In this document: piece after piece, positions 16,589-25,900 of the stretch
Position numbering within the stretch: position 1 is the first letter of the stretch
Layout of the letters: each line of letters begins with the position of its first letter
Source of the DNA: Streptomyces syringium
GTDB lineage: Bacteria > Actinomycetota > Actinomycetes > Streptomycetales > Streptomycetaceae
DNA length: 64,000 nt
NCBI RefSeq assembly: GCF_017876625.1
Contig: NZ_JAGIOH010000001.1
Span: 4,361,501 to 4,425,500, forward strand
Direction: 5' to 3'
Made by a program: the position numbers and the translations under genes
The notes under the pieces: model-generated
What the model saw: only the letters and a program-made list of their open reading frames with translations
The model's database searches: none
Told to the model about the DNA's origin: nothing

Positions 16589-17356
16589 ATGCGCCGCACC
16601 ATCGTTCGCCGTACCGCCGTCGCCGCCTCGGCCGTTTCGCTCGCGCTGCTCGTCGGTGCCTGCGGGTCGTCCGACAAGCCTGCCGCCGACTCCTCCTCCG
16701 AGGGCAAGGAGAAGGGCAAGGAGAACGCGCCCGCGGGCAAGGTCCTCACCAAGGCCGAGCTGGACAAGCTCATGCTGGTCGATGCCGACCTGAAGGGCCA
16801 CAAGGTCACCAACGCGAGCGAGGCGGACCTCGCCTCCGTGAAGGCCGCCACCACCGACAAGGCCGAGTGCAAGCCGCTCCTCGACGCCATGACGCTCCAG
16901 TCCGGTGGCAAGCCCGCCGCGACCTCGGTGCGCAAGATCATGGCGATGCCGACGAAGCCGGCCGAGAACGCTTCCCCCGAGGAGAAGGCGAAGGCCGGTC
17001 TGAGCGCCCTCGGCGCGACGATCACCTCCGACGTCCTCGGCTCCTACGAGGGCAAGGGCGCCCAGGAGGCCCTCGCCGAGCTGAGCGCGGCGGGCAAGGC
17101 CTGCACCGGCGGTTTCACCATGATCGTCGGCTCGGACAAGACGAAGATCAAGAAGGTGGAGCCGGCCACCTTCAGCGGCGGCGACGAGGCGGTCGCCTTC
17201 ACGTTGACGCTCGACGCGGAGGGCGCGACCAACGCGACCCACGTGGTGGCGTCGCGCAAGGGCAGCACGCTCGCGACCCTCTTCGCCATGAGCCTCGCCG
17301 GCAAGGCGGAGCAGCCGAAGGCTGTCGCCGACGCGCAGCTGGGCAAGCTCGGCTGA
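16589..17356 (+). CDS. Putative lipoprotein of unknown function
   Basis: This 255-aa protein has a twin-Arg-rich start (MRRTIVRRTA) and a lipobox LVGAC with the lipidated Cys at residue 25. A charged linker (SEGKEKGKENAPAGK) follows, then one globular domain of about 200 residues with two Cys (AECKPLL and KACTGGF) that may be disulfide-bonded. I do not recognise a named domain; the layout resembles Streptomyces sensor-like lipoproteins with beta-rich folds. It is monocistronic, with a strong terminator 40 bp downstream. Confidence 0.8.
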   Translation: MRRTIVRRTAVAASAVSLALLVGACGSSDKPAADSSSEGKEKGKENAPAGKVLTKAELDKLMLVDADLKGHKVTNASEADLASVKAATTDKAECKPLLDAMTLQSGGKPAATSVRKIMAMPTKPAENASPEEKAKAGLSALGATITSDVLGSYEGKGAQEALAELSAAGKACTGGFTMIVGSDKTKIKKVEPATFSGGDEAVAFTLTLDAEGATNATHVVASRKGSTLATLFAMSLAGKAEQPKAVADAQLGKLG

Positions 17357-17397
17357 ACCTTCCCGGGCTGATACCGCAGCTCCCGGACTGACACCAC

Positions 17398-17429
17398 GAC
17401 CCCGCCCCGGCGTTTGCCGGGGCGGGGTC
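17398..17429 (+). terminator. Strong intrinsic-type hairpin after the lipoprotein gene
   Basis: A perfect 14-bp GC stem (17398-17411 with 17416-17429) closes a GTTT loop. No U-run follows, as is common in Streptomyces. It is placed 42 bp after the stop codon and 104 bp before the next gene. Confidence 0.85.
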
Positions 17430-17532
17430 GCGTGCTTTCCCCATTCACGGCCGGCTCCGGTGTCACTGATCGCCGACGAGAACGTCAATTTCCAGATCAT
17501 CCGCCACGGATCGAATTGTTACGCTGGTGCGC

Positions 17533-18021
17533 ATGACTGCCATGGCGCCCGCCCGCACCGAACCCGACCTCTCCTTCCTGCTCGACCACACCAGTCACGT
17601 GCTGCGCACGCGGATGGCGGCGGCGCTGGCGGAGATCGGGCTGACCGCGCGCATGCACTGCGTGCTGGTCCATGCCCTGGAGGAGGAGCGCACCCAGGCG
17701 CAGCTCGCCGAGCTCGGGGACATGGACAAGACCACGATGGTGGTGACCGTGGACGCCCTGGAGGAGGCCGGGCTCGCCGAGCGGCGGCCGTCGGCCCGGG
17801 ACCGGCGGGCCCGGATCATCGCGGTCACCGAGGAGGGTGCCCGGGTCGCCGCGCGCAGTCAGGAGATCGTCGACCGGGTGCACGAGGGGGCGCTCTCGGC
17901 GCTCCCCGAGGGTGACCGAAAGGCCCTGCTGAAGGCCCTGAAGCTCCTGGTCGACGGGCATCTCGCCGTCCCCGTCGAGGGGCCCCGGACGGCTCGGCGC
18001 GCGCGCCAGCGCGAGAAGTGA
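17533..18021 (+). CDS. MarR-family transcriptional regulator
   Basis: This protein of about 162 aa has its winged helix at residues 35-105: LTARMHCVLVHALEEERTQA, LGDMDKTTMVVTVDALEEAG and the wing RRPSARDRRARIIAVTEEG, with flanking dimerisation helices. TACGCT at 17520-17525 lies 7 nt before the ATG, so the transcript is probably leaderless; a GTG 6 nt upstream is an alternative start. It lies upstream of an efflux pump gene in the same direction and is likely its repressor. Confidence 0.9.
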   Translation: MTAMAPARTEPDLSFLLDHTSHVLRTRMAAALAEIGLTARMHCVLVHALEEERTQAQLAELGDMDKTTMVVTVDALEEAGLAERRPSARDRRARIIAVTEEGARVAARSQEIVDRVHEGALSALPEGDRKALLKALKLLVDGHLAVPVEGPRTARRARQREK

Positions 18022-18095
18022 GGAGCGGTGGCCCCTGGGCCGGGTCACGAAGGTCCGTCGGGGCCGTACCCGGGGACCCCCGGGTCGCTCTGAAA

Positions 18096-18128
18096 TAGAT
18101 CGTCTACAACAGAACTATCTGCTACGGT
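18096..18128 (+). promoter_or_regulatory. Promoter and candidate MarR operator before the MFS efflux gene
   Basis: TACGGT at 18123-18128 is a plausible -10 box. Just upstream lies an imperfect palindrome, TAGATCGTCTA (18096-18106, 9 of 11 matching), and a second similar half (ACTATCTGCTA). The position in the core promoter fits a MarR repressor site. No footprint is implied; this is a pattern call. Confidence 0.5.
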
Positions 18129-18163
18129 CCCTCCTGTCGCCACGACTGACAGGAGAGGCCGCC

Positions 18164-19636
18164 ATGCCCGCCGCACCCGCTCTTCCCTCCACCGCTCCCC
18201 GCCCGCGAGAGCGAGGGCGGTCGCGTCGGCCGGCCCTCGGCGTCCTCGCCGCGGGGATGCTGATGACGGTCCTCGACGGCAGCATCGTGACGGTGGCGAT
18301 GCCGGCCATCCAGGCCGATCTGGGCTTCTCGCCCGCCGGCCTCAGCTGGACCGTCAACGCCTACCTGATCGCGTTCGGCGGCCTGCTGCTGCTCGCCGGG
18401 CGGCTCGGTGACCTGATCGGCCGCAAGCGCATGTTCCTGGCCGGTACCGCCGTGTTCACCGCGGCCTCGCTGCTGGCGGGCATGGCCGCGTCCCCCGCGA
18501 TGCTGATAGCAGCCCGGTTCCTCCAGGGGGTCGGGAGCGCGATGTCCTCCGCGGTCAGCCTGGGCATCCTCGTCACGCTGTTCACCGAGCCCGCCGAACG
18601 CGCCAGGGCGATCGCCGTGTTCAGCTTCACCGGCGCGGCCGGTGCCTCGCTCGGCCAGGTGCTCGGCGGTGTCCTGACCGACGCGCTCGACTGGCACTGG
18701 ATCTTCTTCATCAACCTGCCGATCGGGCTCGCGGCCCTCGCCCTCGCCGTGCCCGCGCTGCCCGCCGACCGTGGGGCCGGGCGCAAGGCCGGGGCCGATG
18801 TCCTCGGCGCCGTCCTCGTCACCGCCGGCCTGATGCTCGGGATCTACACCGTCGTCAAGGTGGAGGAGCACGGCTGGACGTCGGCGCACACGCTCGTCCT
18901 CGGCGCCCTCGCCGCCGTACTGCTCGCCGCGTTCGTCGCCCGACAGGCCACCGCCGCCGCGCCGCTCATGCCGCTGCGGATCCTCCGCTCGCGGAGCGTC
19001 GCGGGCGCCAACCTGGTCCAGGTCCTCATGGTGGCCGCCCTCTTCTCCTTCCAGATCCTCGTCGCCCTCTACCTGCAGAAGGTCCTCGGATACGGCGCTG
19101 CCAGGACGGGCCTGGCGATGCTCCCCGCGGCGGCGGTCATCGGCGCGGTGTCACTGGGCGTCTCCGCCCGCCTGAACGCCCGCTTCGGCGAGCGCAACGT
19201 CCTGCTGGCCGGCCTCGCCCTCCTGATCGGGGTCCTCGGGTGGCTCACCCGCCTCCCGGTCCACGCGAACTACCTCGTCGACCTGCTCCCGGTCATGCTG
19301 CTCGCCGCCGGCTTCGGGCTCGCGCTCCCGGCGCTGACCACCCTCGGCATGTCGGACGCGGGAGGCGAGGACGCCGGGCTCGCCTCCGGGCTCTTCAACA
19401 CCACCCAGCAGATCGGAATGGCCCTGGGTGTCGCGGTGCTCTCCACGCTGGCCGCCTCCCGCACCGACGCCCTCCTCGCGGACGGGCGGAGCCGGGCCGA
19501 GGCCCTGACCGGCGGCTACCACCTGGCCTTCGCCGTGGGCGCCGGGCTGCTCGTTGTCGCCTTCGCGGTCGCCCTCACGGTGCGGCCTTCCGCTCCGCGG
19601 GAGGTCCCTGCGGAGCGGCACGTCATCGCCGCTTGA
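18164..19636 (+). CDS. DHA2-family MFS drug/proton antiporter (EmrB/QacA type, 14 TM)
   Basis: This 490-aa integral membrane protein has motif A at GRLGDLIGRKRMF (about residue 85), motif C-like ASLGQVLGGVLTDALDWHW near 165-185, and the DHA2 signature LDGSIVTVAMPAIQADLGF in TM1. About 14 hydrophobic helices are visible. The ATG follows AGGAGAGG at good spacing. Predicted role: proton-driven export of antibiotics or toxic compounds. The MarR gene 140 bp upstream in the same direction is the likely regulator. Confidence 0.93.
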   Translation: MPAAPALPSTAPRPRERGRSRRPALGVLAAGMLMTVLDGSIVTVAMPAIQADLGFSPAGLSWTVNAYLIAFGGLLLLAGRLGDLIGRKRMFLAGTAVFTAASLLAGMAASPAMLIAARFLQGVGSAMSSAVSLGILVTLFTEPAERARAIAVFSFTGAAGASLGQVLGGVLTDALDWHWIFFINLPIGLAALALAVPALPADRGAGRKAGADVLGAVLVTAGLMLGIYTVVKVEEHGWTSAHTLVLGALAAVLLAAFVARQATAAAPLMPLRILRSRSVAGANLVQVLMVAALFSFQILVALYLQKVLGYGAARTGLAMLPAAAVIGAVSLGVSARLNARFGERNVLLAGLALLIGVLGWLTRLPVHANYLVDLLPVMLLAAGFGLALPALTTLGMSDAGGEDAGLASGLFNTTQQIGMALGVAVLSTLAASRTDALLADGRSRAEALTGGYHLAFAVGAGLLVVAFAVALTVRPSAPREVPAERHVIAA

Positions 19637-19657
19637 TCCGCCCCGGGGGACGCCGGG

Positions 19658-20155
19658 TCACACGGTGCCGTCGAGGGACTCCAGGAGATCGCGGAGTCCC
19701 CCGGCGAGTGCGTCCCGCTGGGGGCGCGAGAGCGCGGCGAGGATGCGCTCCTCGGTGGCGACGTGGTCGGGCAGGGCCCGGTCGATCAGGGCGAGGCCCT
19801 CCTCGGTGAGGGTGACGTGCACGACGCGCCCGTCCGAGGCGCTCGGCGTGCGGGTCACCAGGCCCCGGGCCTCCAGCCGGTCGAGGCGCTGGGTGATGGC
19901 CCCCGAAGTGACCATGGACGAACGCATCAGCCCGGCCGGGGTCAGTGAATACGGCGGCGGTCCGCTGCGGCGCAGGGTGGCCAGAACGTCGAAGGACGCC
20001 TTGTCCAGGCCGTGCGCGGCGAAGGTGCGGCCCAGCTCCGTGTCGATCAGCCGGTGCAGCCGCGACAGCCGTCCGATCACCGCCATCGGCGATACGTCCA
20101 GGTCGGGGCGGCGCTCGGCCCACTGTTCCAGCACTCGGTCCACATGGTCTGCCAT
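19658..20155 (-). CDS. MarR-family transcriptional regulator
   Basis: This 165-aa protein has its winged helix at about 45-125: GLDKASFDVLATLRRSGPPP, LMRSSMVTSGAITQRLDRLE and SDGRVVHVTLTEEG. TAGAGT at 20167-20162 lies 6 nt before the ATG on the minus strand, so the mRNA is probably leaderless. It is divergent from an EamA transporter; the 45-bp gap and the transporter start are covered by a long palindrome that this regulator most likely binds. Confidence 0.92.
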   Translation of the reverse strand: MADHVDRVLEQWAERRPDLDVSPMAVIGRLSRLHRLIDTELGRTFAAHGLDKASFDVLATLRRSGPPPYSLTPAGLMRSSMVTSGAITQRLDRLEARGLVTRTPSASDGRVVHVTLTEEGLALIDRALPDHVATEERILAALSRPQRDALAGGLRDLLESLDGTV

Positions 20156-20161
20156 GACTCC

Positions 20162-20208
20162 ACTCTAGCCAGTCCCTTAGCGGTGAGATACATTGTCTTA
20201 GTGCTAAG
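20162..20208. promoter_or_regulatory. Shared operator/promoter between marR and the EamA transporter
   Basis: The palindrome spans 20176-20208 with outer arms CTTAGC/GCTAAG and further matching inner bases (T at the fourth position inside, then AGA/TCT). It overlaps the -10 (TACATT, 20189-20194) and GTG start (20201) of the transporter and sits upstream of the marR -10 (TAGAGT, 20167-20162). One bound dimer could block both genes. Confidence 0.75.
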
Positions 20209-21139
20209 CAATCGGATCGCCATCATCTTCGTGACCGCGCTGGCGCCCGCCATCTGGGGCACCACCTACCTCGTCACCACCGAACTGCTGCCGCCGGACC
20301 GCCCTCTGCTGGCGGGCGTGGTGCGCGCCCTTCCGGCGGGCCTCCTGCTCGTGGCGATCACCAGGCGGCTGCCGCGAGGCGTGTGGTGGTGGCGCTCGCT
20401 GGTGCTCGGCGCCCTCAACATCGGGGCGTTCTTCGCCCTCCTGTTCGTCGCCGCCTACCGGCTGCCCGGCGGGGTCGCCGCCACCATCGGCTCCCTGCAG
20501 CCCCTGCTGGTCGTCGGCCTGTCCGCCGGACTGCTCGGTGAGCGGGTGTCCATGCGTACCGCGCTCGCCGGTGTCGCGGGGGTCGGCGGCGTCAGCCTGC
20601 TCGTCCTGCGGGCCGACGCCGGGCTGGACGGCATCGGCGTCGCGGCCGCCGTCGCCAGTGCGGTGGTCATGGCCACCGGGATCGTCCTCAGCAAGCGGTG
20701 GACCTCTCCCGCACCCCTGCTCGCGACCACCGGCTGGCAGCTCGTCGCGGGCGGCCTGCTGCTGCTCCCGGTCGCCCTCGCCGTGGAAGGCCCCCCGCCG
20801 ACGACGCTCAGCGCCGCCAACCTGGCCGGTTACGGCTACCTCGCGATCATCGGCGCGGCCCTCGCCTACGTCCTGTGGTTCCGGGGCATCCGCGCCCTGT
20901 CCCCGACGAACGTGACCTTCCTCGGACTGCTCAGCCCCCTCGTCGCCACCACGCTCGGCTGGCTCGCGCTCGACCAGGAACTCTCCGTCGGCCAGTCACT
21001 GGGCGGGCTCGTCGTCCTCGGCGCCCTCGTCGTGGCGCAACTGCCCTCGCGGGGGCGGGCGGTGGCCCCGGTGGGGGCCCCTGAACAGGCCTCTGGGCAG
21101 GCCTCTGAGCAGGCCCCGTCCGTCCCGTCCTCCCGCTGA
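20201..21139 (+). CDS. EamA/DMT-superfamily transporter
   Basis: This 312-aa membrane protein has ten predicted helices in two EamA halves: half 1 at about residues 5-135 (ALAPAIWGTTYLVTTELLPP) and half 2 at 145-280 (AALAYVLWFRGIRALSPTNV). The tail carries short PEQASGQASEQA repeats. I chose the GTG at 20201 because it follows a -10 box by 6 nt and begins the first helix; earlier in-frame codons lie inside the divergent marR gene. A metabolite exporter, substrate unknown, probably under MarR control. Confidence 0.9.
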   Translation: MLSNRIAIIFVTALAPAIWGTTYLVTTELLPPDRPLLAGVVRALPAGLLLVAITRRLPRGVWWWRSLVLGALNIGAFFALLFVAAYRLPGGVAATIGSLQPLLVVGLSAGLLGERVSMRTALAGVAGVGGVSLLVLRADAGLDGIGVAAAVASAVVMATGIVLSKRWTSPAPLLATTGWQLVAGGLLLLPVALAVEGPPPTTLSAANLAGYGYLAIIGAALAYVLWFRGIRALSPTNVTFLGLLSPLVATTLGWLALDQELSVGQSLGGLVVLGALVVAQLPSRGRAVAPVGAPEQASGQASEQAPSVPSSR

Positions 21140-21173
21140 TCCGAATCACCTCTTCACAAGGAGCTTGAGCATC

Positions 21174-21812
21174 ATGCGCATCACCGTTTTCGGAGCAGCG
21201 GGCAACGTCGGCAGCCGAGTGGTGGCCGAAGCGTTGTCCCGGGGGCACGAGGTCACCGCCGTCGTACGGAACCCCGCCCGCTTCCCCCAGCTGCCCGCCG
21301 GGGCCGAGGCGCGCGTCGGCGACGCCTCGAACCCCGAGGACGTGGCCCGGCTGAGCGCCGGCCGGGACGTCGTGATCGGCGCGACCCGCCCGGCGCCGGG
21401 CAGCGAGGGCGAACTCGTCAAAGCCACGGAAGGGCTGCTCACCGGCCTCGCCCACACCGGTGTGCGGCTCATGGTCGTCGGCGGCGCGGGCAGCCTGATG
21501 GTCCCCGGCACCGGTGGCACCACGGTGATCGACGCCCCCGGCTTCCCCGCGGACTGGCGGGGCATCGCTCTGGCCTGCAACGCGCAACTTGCCGCTTGCC
21601 GCGCGGAGACCGAGGTGGACTGGGCTTATCTGAGCCCGGCGGCGGTCCTGGAGCCGGGTGTGCGGACCGGTACGTATCGTCTGGGCGGCGATGAGCTGGT
21701 GGTGGATGCGGAGGGGAACTCTTCCATTTCCATGGAGGACTTGGCGGTCGTCCTCCTGGACGAGGTGGAGCGGCCGCGGCATGTGCGGGTTCGTTTCACG
21801 GCGGGGTACTGA
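21174..21812 (+). CDS. NAD(P)-binding Rossmann-fold protein (NmrA/atypical SDR-like)
   Basis: This 212-aa protein begins ITVFGAAGNVGSRVVAEALS, the dinucleotide-binding Gly motif (GXXGXXG). It continues with VVRNPARF, DASNPEDVARL and VVGGAGSLMVPG, as in the small NAD(P)-dependent epimerase family. A canonical YxxxK is absent, so it may be a reductase of the flavin-reductase/BlvrB type or a sensor. AAGGAG lies 11 nt before the ATG at 21174. It follows the EamA gene by 34 bp and is probably co-transcribed with it. Confidence 0.88.
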   Translation: MRITVFGAAGNVGSRVVAEALSRGHEVTAVVRNPARFPQLPAGAEARVGDASNPEDVARLSAGRDVVIGATRPAPGSEGELVKATEGLLTGLAHTGVRLMVVGGAGSLMVPGTGGTTVIDAPGFPADWRGIALACNAQLAACRAETEVDWAYLSPAAVLEPGVRTGTYRLGGDELVVDAEGNSSISMEDLAVVLLDEVERPRHVRVRFTAGY

Positions 21813-21890
21813 CCGCCCCGCGCAGCGGGAAACGGCGGGCCACCCGCAAAGATTCAAAGCCCCAGGCAGTGGACCCCGCAAAATGGCCGG

Positions 21891-22844
21891 ATGCGAGCCC
21901 CCATAAGGAAAGCCATACAGATCGTCTGCGCGACAGCCCTGGCCGGCGCAGCCACCCTCGTCGCGGCGCGAGCCACATCGTGGGACGACGGGACCTGGCT
22001 CGCCATGCCGATGGCGGGGTTCCCGTACGCCGTGGTCGGCACCGTGGTCGTCCTGGTGGTGTTGCTGGCACTGCGGTCGTGGTGGGGCGCGGCGGTGGCG
22101 GCTGTGCTGGTCGTGACGGAGCTGGCCTGGACGGTGCCCCGGTTCGTTCCCGACAGGGAACCCGTGCCGGCGGGCGCGCCGCGGTTGCGGGTGGCCACCA
22201 GCAACGCGCATGTGGGCGCGGTCGATCCCGAGGCGCTCGTCCGGCTCGTCCGTGCCGAGCGGCTGGACGTGCTGGCCATGGAGGAGATGACGCCGAAGGC
22301 GATCGCGGCGCTCGACAAGGCGGGCATGGCGGAGTTGATGCCGCACCGGGAGCTGCACCCGGAGTCGGATTCCTCGCTCTACTCCCGGCTGCCGTTGACG
22401 GGCGGGGGTCTGCTGCGCGGCCGGGCCACGGTGTGGCCGCAGACGACGGCCGCCGTCAAGGTCGGCGGGCGCACGGTGCGGCTGGTGGCGGTGCATACGC
22501 TCTACCCGCTGGGGGACGCCCGGCGCTGGGCGCGGGACATGCGGGAGCTGCGGGAAGAGGCGGTGGACTCGGGGCGGGACACGGTGTTCCTCGGGGACTT
22601 CAACGCGACCCTCGACCACGCGCCCATGCGGAGGCTGCTGTCCGCGGGACTCACCGACTCCCACGCGGAGCTCGGCCGTGGCTGGGCCCCGACCTGGCCG
22701 GCCGACGCCTCGGGCGTGCCGTCACTGCTCCAGCTCGACCACGTCCTGCACGGCAGCGGCCTGGCGGCGGTCTCGGTCAGCGAACACACCCTGCGGGGCT
22801 CCGACCACCGCGCGGTCGTCGCGGAACTGGCACTCGTCGACTAG
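21891..22844 (+). CDS. Membrane-anchored endonuclease/exonuclease/phosphatase family protein (VanJ-like)
   Basis: This 317-aa protein has three N-terminal hydrophobic segments (about 8-28, 40-62 and 65-85), then an EEP domain at about 100-315 on the outer face. Motifs: LRVATSNAHVGAVDPEALV, MEEMTPKAI with catalytic Glu, TVFLGDFNATLDH, LLQLDHVLHG and GSDHRAVVAELAL. This architecture is that of Streptomyces VanJ, a lipid-phosphatase-like enzyme linked to teicoplanin resistance and undecaprenyl-pyrophosphate metabolism. Whether it gives resistance here is unknown. Confidence 0.87.
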   Translation: MRAPIRKAIQIVCATALAGAATLVAARATSWDDGTWLAMPMAGFPYAVVGTVVVLVVLLALRSWWGAAVAAVLVVTELAWTVPRFVPDREPVPAGAPRLRVATSNAHVGAVDPEALVRLVRAERLDVLAMEEMTPKAIAALDKAGMAELMPHRELHPESDSSLYSRLPLTGGGLLRGRATVWPQTTAAVKVGGRTVRLVAVHTLYPLGDARRWARDMRELREEAVDSGRDTVFLGDFNATLDHAPMRRLLSAGLTDSHAELGRGWAPTWPADASGVPSLLQLDHVLHGSGLAAVSVSEHTLRGSDHRAVVAELALVD

Positions 22845-22922
22845 TGCCTGTCCGGCCGGCCTTCGCGGACCTTCGCGCATCGCGACGGGATCCGGTTCGT
22901 CCCCCGGCCACCGCCGGGAGGG

Positions 22923-25900
22923 CTACTGGCCCTGGGCCAGCAGAAGCGGGCCGGTCCCCGACAGGGAACCGCCCCGGGCGAACGCTTCCGCGAAGGCCGT
23001 TTTTCCCATGGCGGCCTCGGCCGCCGTCGTGATCCGGTCGACGTCGCCGCGTTCGGCGGGCGGCAGGGGCGTGCCCGCCGACTCCCGGCCGGCCGCCGCC
23101 GCGCCGAGGAGGCAGGCCGCCCGCTCGAACTGCCCGGACAGGACCTCCACCCCGGAAAGCCCCTCCAGGGCCAGGGCGATGGCACGCGGACCGCCGTTGA
23201 GGCGGGCGGCCTCCAGGCCTTGGAGGTGCAGGGACCGCGCCCCCTCCGCGTCGCCGCGTTGTTCGGCGACGAAGCCCAGTTCGGCGAGGATCAGCGCGTT
23301 GCCCGAGGGCTCCGGCGCCACCTGCTCGTACCACTCCCGGATGCGGCGGAGGTACCTCTCGGCGGTGGGCAGGTCGCCCTCCCGGCGGGCTCCCAGGGCG
23401 AGGCCCATCTCGGCGTATATCTCACCGAACTTGAAGCTCTGCTCGGCGGCGATCCGCCGGGCCCGCTCGTGCAGCTCGCGTGCCCCGTCCAGGTCCCCGG
23501 CCAGCAGGGCGAGCCGGCCGAGGCCCGACAGCCGGGAGGAGACCTCGGCCCGCAGGCCGAGTTCCTCGGCCAGGCGCAGCCCGTCCCGCTGGATGACCCC
23601 GGCCCGCTCGTAGTCGCCGCCGATCTCGGCGAGCGCGGCCAGCGGGGAGACGCTCTGCAACTGGCCCCAACGGTCGCCCAGTTCCCCGAACAGCTCCGCG
23701 CTGCGCTCGCCGTCGTGCTTCAGCGTCGCCATGTCGCCGCGGATCAGGGCGTCCACCGCCCGTCGGCCGAGCGCCGCCGCGACGCCCCACCGGTCGTCCC
23801 GCTCGCGGAAGCCGGCCAGGGCGAGCCCGACGAGCGCTTCCGCGCCCGCCTGGTCGCCCGCGTTGGCCAGGGCGTACGAGCGGAACCACTGGGCCTGGGG
23901 ACAGGGCCCCGCGTCCGCTGTCTCCTCCGCCGGGGACAGTGGCCGCCGGGCGCCCGACAGCAACGCGAAGCTGCCCCACAGTGCATGGACTTCGGCCCGA
24001 AGGGGGAGAGCGCCGTCTTCCGTGGGAGAAGGGGCCGCCGACTTCAGCGCGCTCTCCAGCGACCGCCGTGCCTCGCCCAGCCGGCCGCGCAGCAGCCAGT
24101 ACCACGACAGGGCGGCGGTCAGCCGCAGCGCCGATTGCGGCGGGCCCTGCCGGAGCGCGGTGTCGAGGGCCGTGCGCAGGTTGGCGGTCTCGGCGTCGAG
24201 GACGGCGAGCCAGTGGTCCTGCTCGGGGCCGCGGAGGCGGGGCGCGGCGCGCTCGGCCAGTTCGGTGTAGTGGTGCAGGTGGCGGGCGCGTACGGGCTCG
24301 AGGTCCGCCATGTCCCGCAGGCGTTCCGTGCCGTACGCGGCGACCGATTCGAGGAGGCGGTAGCGCGGGCCCCGGGGGCCGTCCGTCATGACCACCAGGG
24401 AGCGGTCGACCAGGCGGGCCAGCAGATCGAGGACCTCCTCGGCCCGTACGCCGTCGCCCGCGCAGACCGCCTCCGCGGCCCGGAGCGTGCAGCCGTCGGT
24501 GTGCGCGGCGAGACGGCGCAGCACGATGCGCTCGGGGGCCGTCAGCAGCTCCCAGCTCCAGTCGATCACCGCGCGGAGGGTCTGCTGGCGGGGCGGGGCG
24601 CCGCGGTGGGTGCCCGTCAGGACGCGGAAGCGGTCGTCGAGGCGGTCGGCCAGCTCGCGGACGCCCAGCGCGCGCACGCGCGTGGCCGCGAGTTCCAGGG
24701 CGAGGGGCAGGCCGTCGAGCCGTCGGCAGATCTCCTCGACGGCCCCGCCGGTCGTGGCGTCGAGCACGAAGCCGGGGGCGGCGGCCGCCGCGCGGGCCGC
24801 GAAGAGGCGCACCGCTTCGGCGGCGGGCAGCGGCTCCACCGCCCGCACGGTCTCGCCCGCGAGCCCCAGCGGCTCCTGGCTGGTGGCCAGGACGCGCAGT
24901 CCGGGCGCGGCCCGCAGCAGCAGGGCCGTGAGGTGTGCGACGTGCTCGACGACGTGCTCGCAGTTGTCGAGGACGAGCAGGGTGCGGCGGTCGCGGAGGG
25001 CCGCCGCCAGCCGGTCGGCGGGCGTGGTGGCCGCGGCGGGCATGGGCATGCCCGAGGCCCCGTCGTCGCGGAGGCCCAGCTCGGTGGCGATCACTTCGGT
25101 GAGGCCGGCGACGGAACCGCGCTGCCCGGCGAGCTCGACGAGGTGGACACCGTCGGGGAAGGCGTCGGCGTGCCGGGCGGCGGTCTCGATCGCGAGCCGG
25201 GTCTTGCCGACCCCGCCGGGGCCGGTGAGCGTCACCAGGCGCCCGGCCCCGAGCAGGGCGCTCGCCTCGGCCACCGCCCGCTCCCGGCCGATCAAGGGGG
25301 TGAGCGGGGTGGGCAGCTGTGCGCGCGGGACGGCGGCGGGGGCCGACGTGAGGGGCGGGGTGGGGGCCTGCCCCGGATCCTGGCCGAGGATCGCCTGGTC
25401 CTGGCCGAGGATCGACCGGTGGAGCGCGGCCAGTTCGGGTCCCGGGTCCAGGCCCAGCTCCTCGGCCAGCCGGACGCGCAGCTCGTCGTACGAGGCGAGG
25501 GCCTCGCTCTGCCGCCCCGCGCGGTACAGCGCCCGCAGCTGGGCGGCGCGCAGCCGCTCGCGCAGCGGGTGGCGGGCCACGAGCGCGGTGAGCTCCCCGA
25601 CGAGCGCGCCGTGCTCGCCCGCCGCCAGCCGGGCCTCGGCCTGCTCCTCCAGGACGGTCAGCCGCTGCTCCTCCAGGCGCAGCGCCGCCGTGCGGGCGAA
25701 CTCCTCGTCGGCGAAGTCGGCGTAGGCCGGGCCGCGCCACAGTCCGAGCGCATCGGTCAGCAGGGCCGCCCGCGCCCGCGGGTCGTCGGTGGCGCGGGCG
25801 CGGGCCACCAGGGCCTGGAAGCGGTCCGCGTCCACGTCGCCGTCGTCGATCCGCAGCCGGTATCCGGGGGGCTGGCGCAGCACGCTGTCACGGCCGAGGA

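Noticed and set aside
20931..22664. A 577-codon minus-strand frame opposite the EamA, NAD(P)-binding and VanJ-like genes
   Set aside because: Antisense to three genes with clear motifs; its own translation lacks any.
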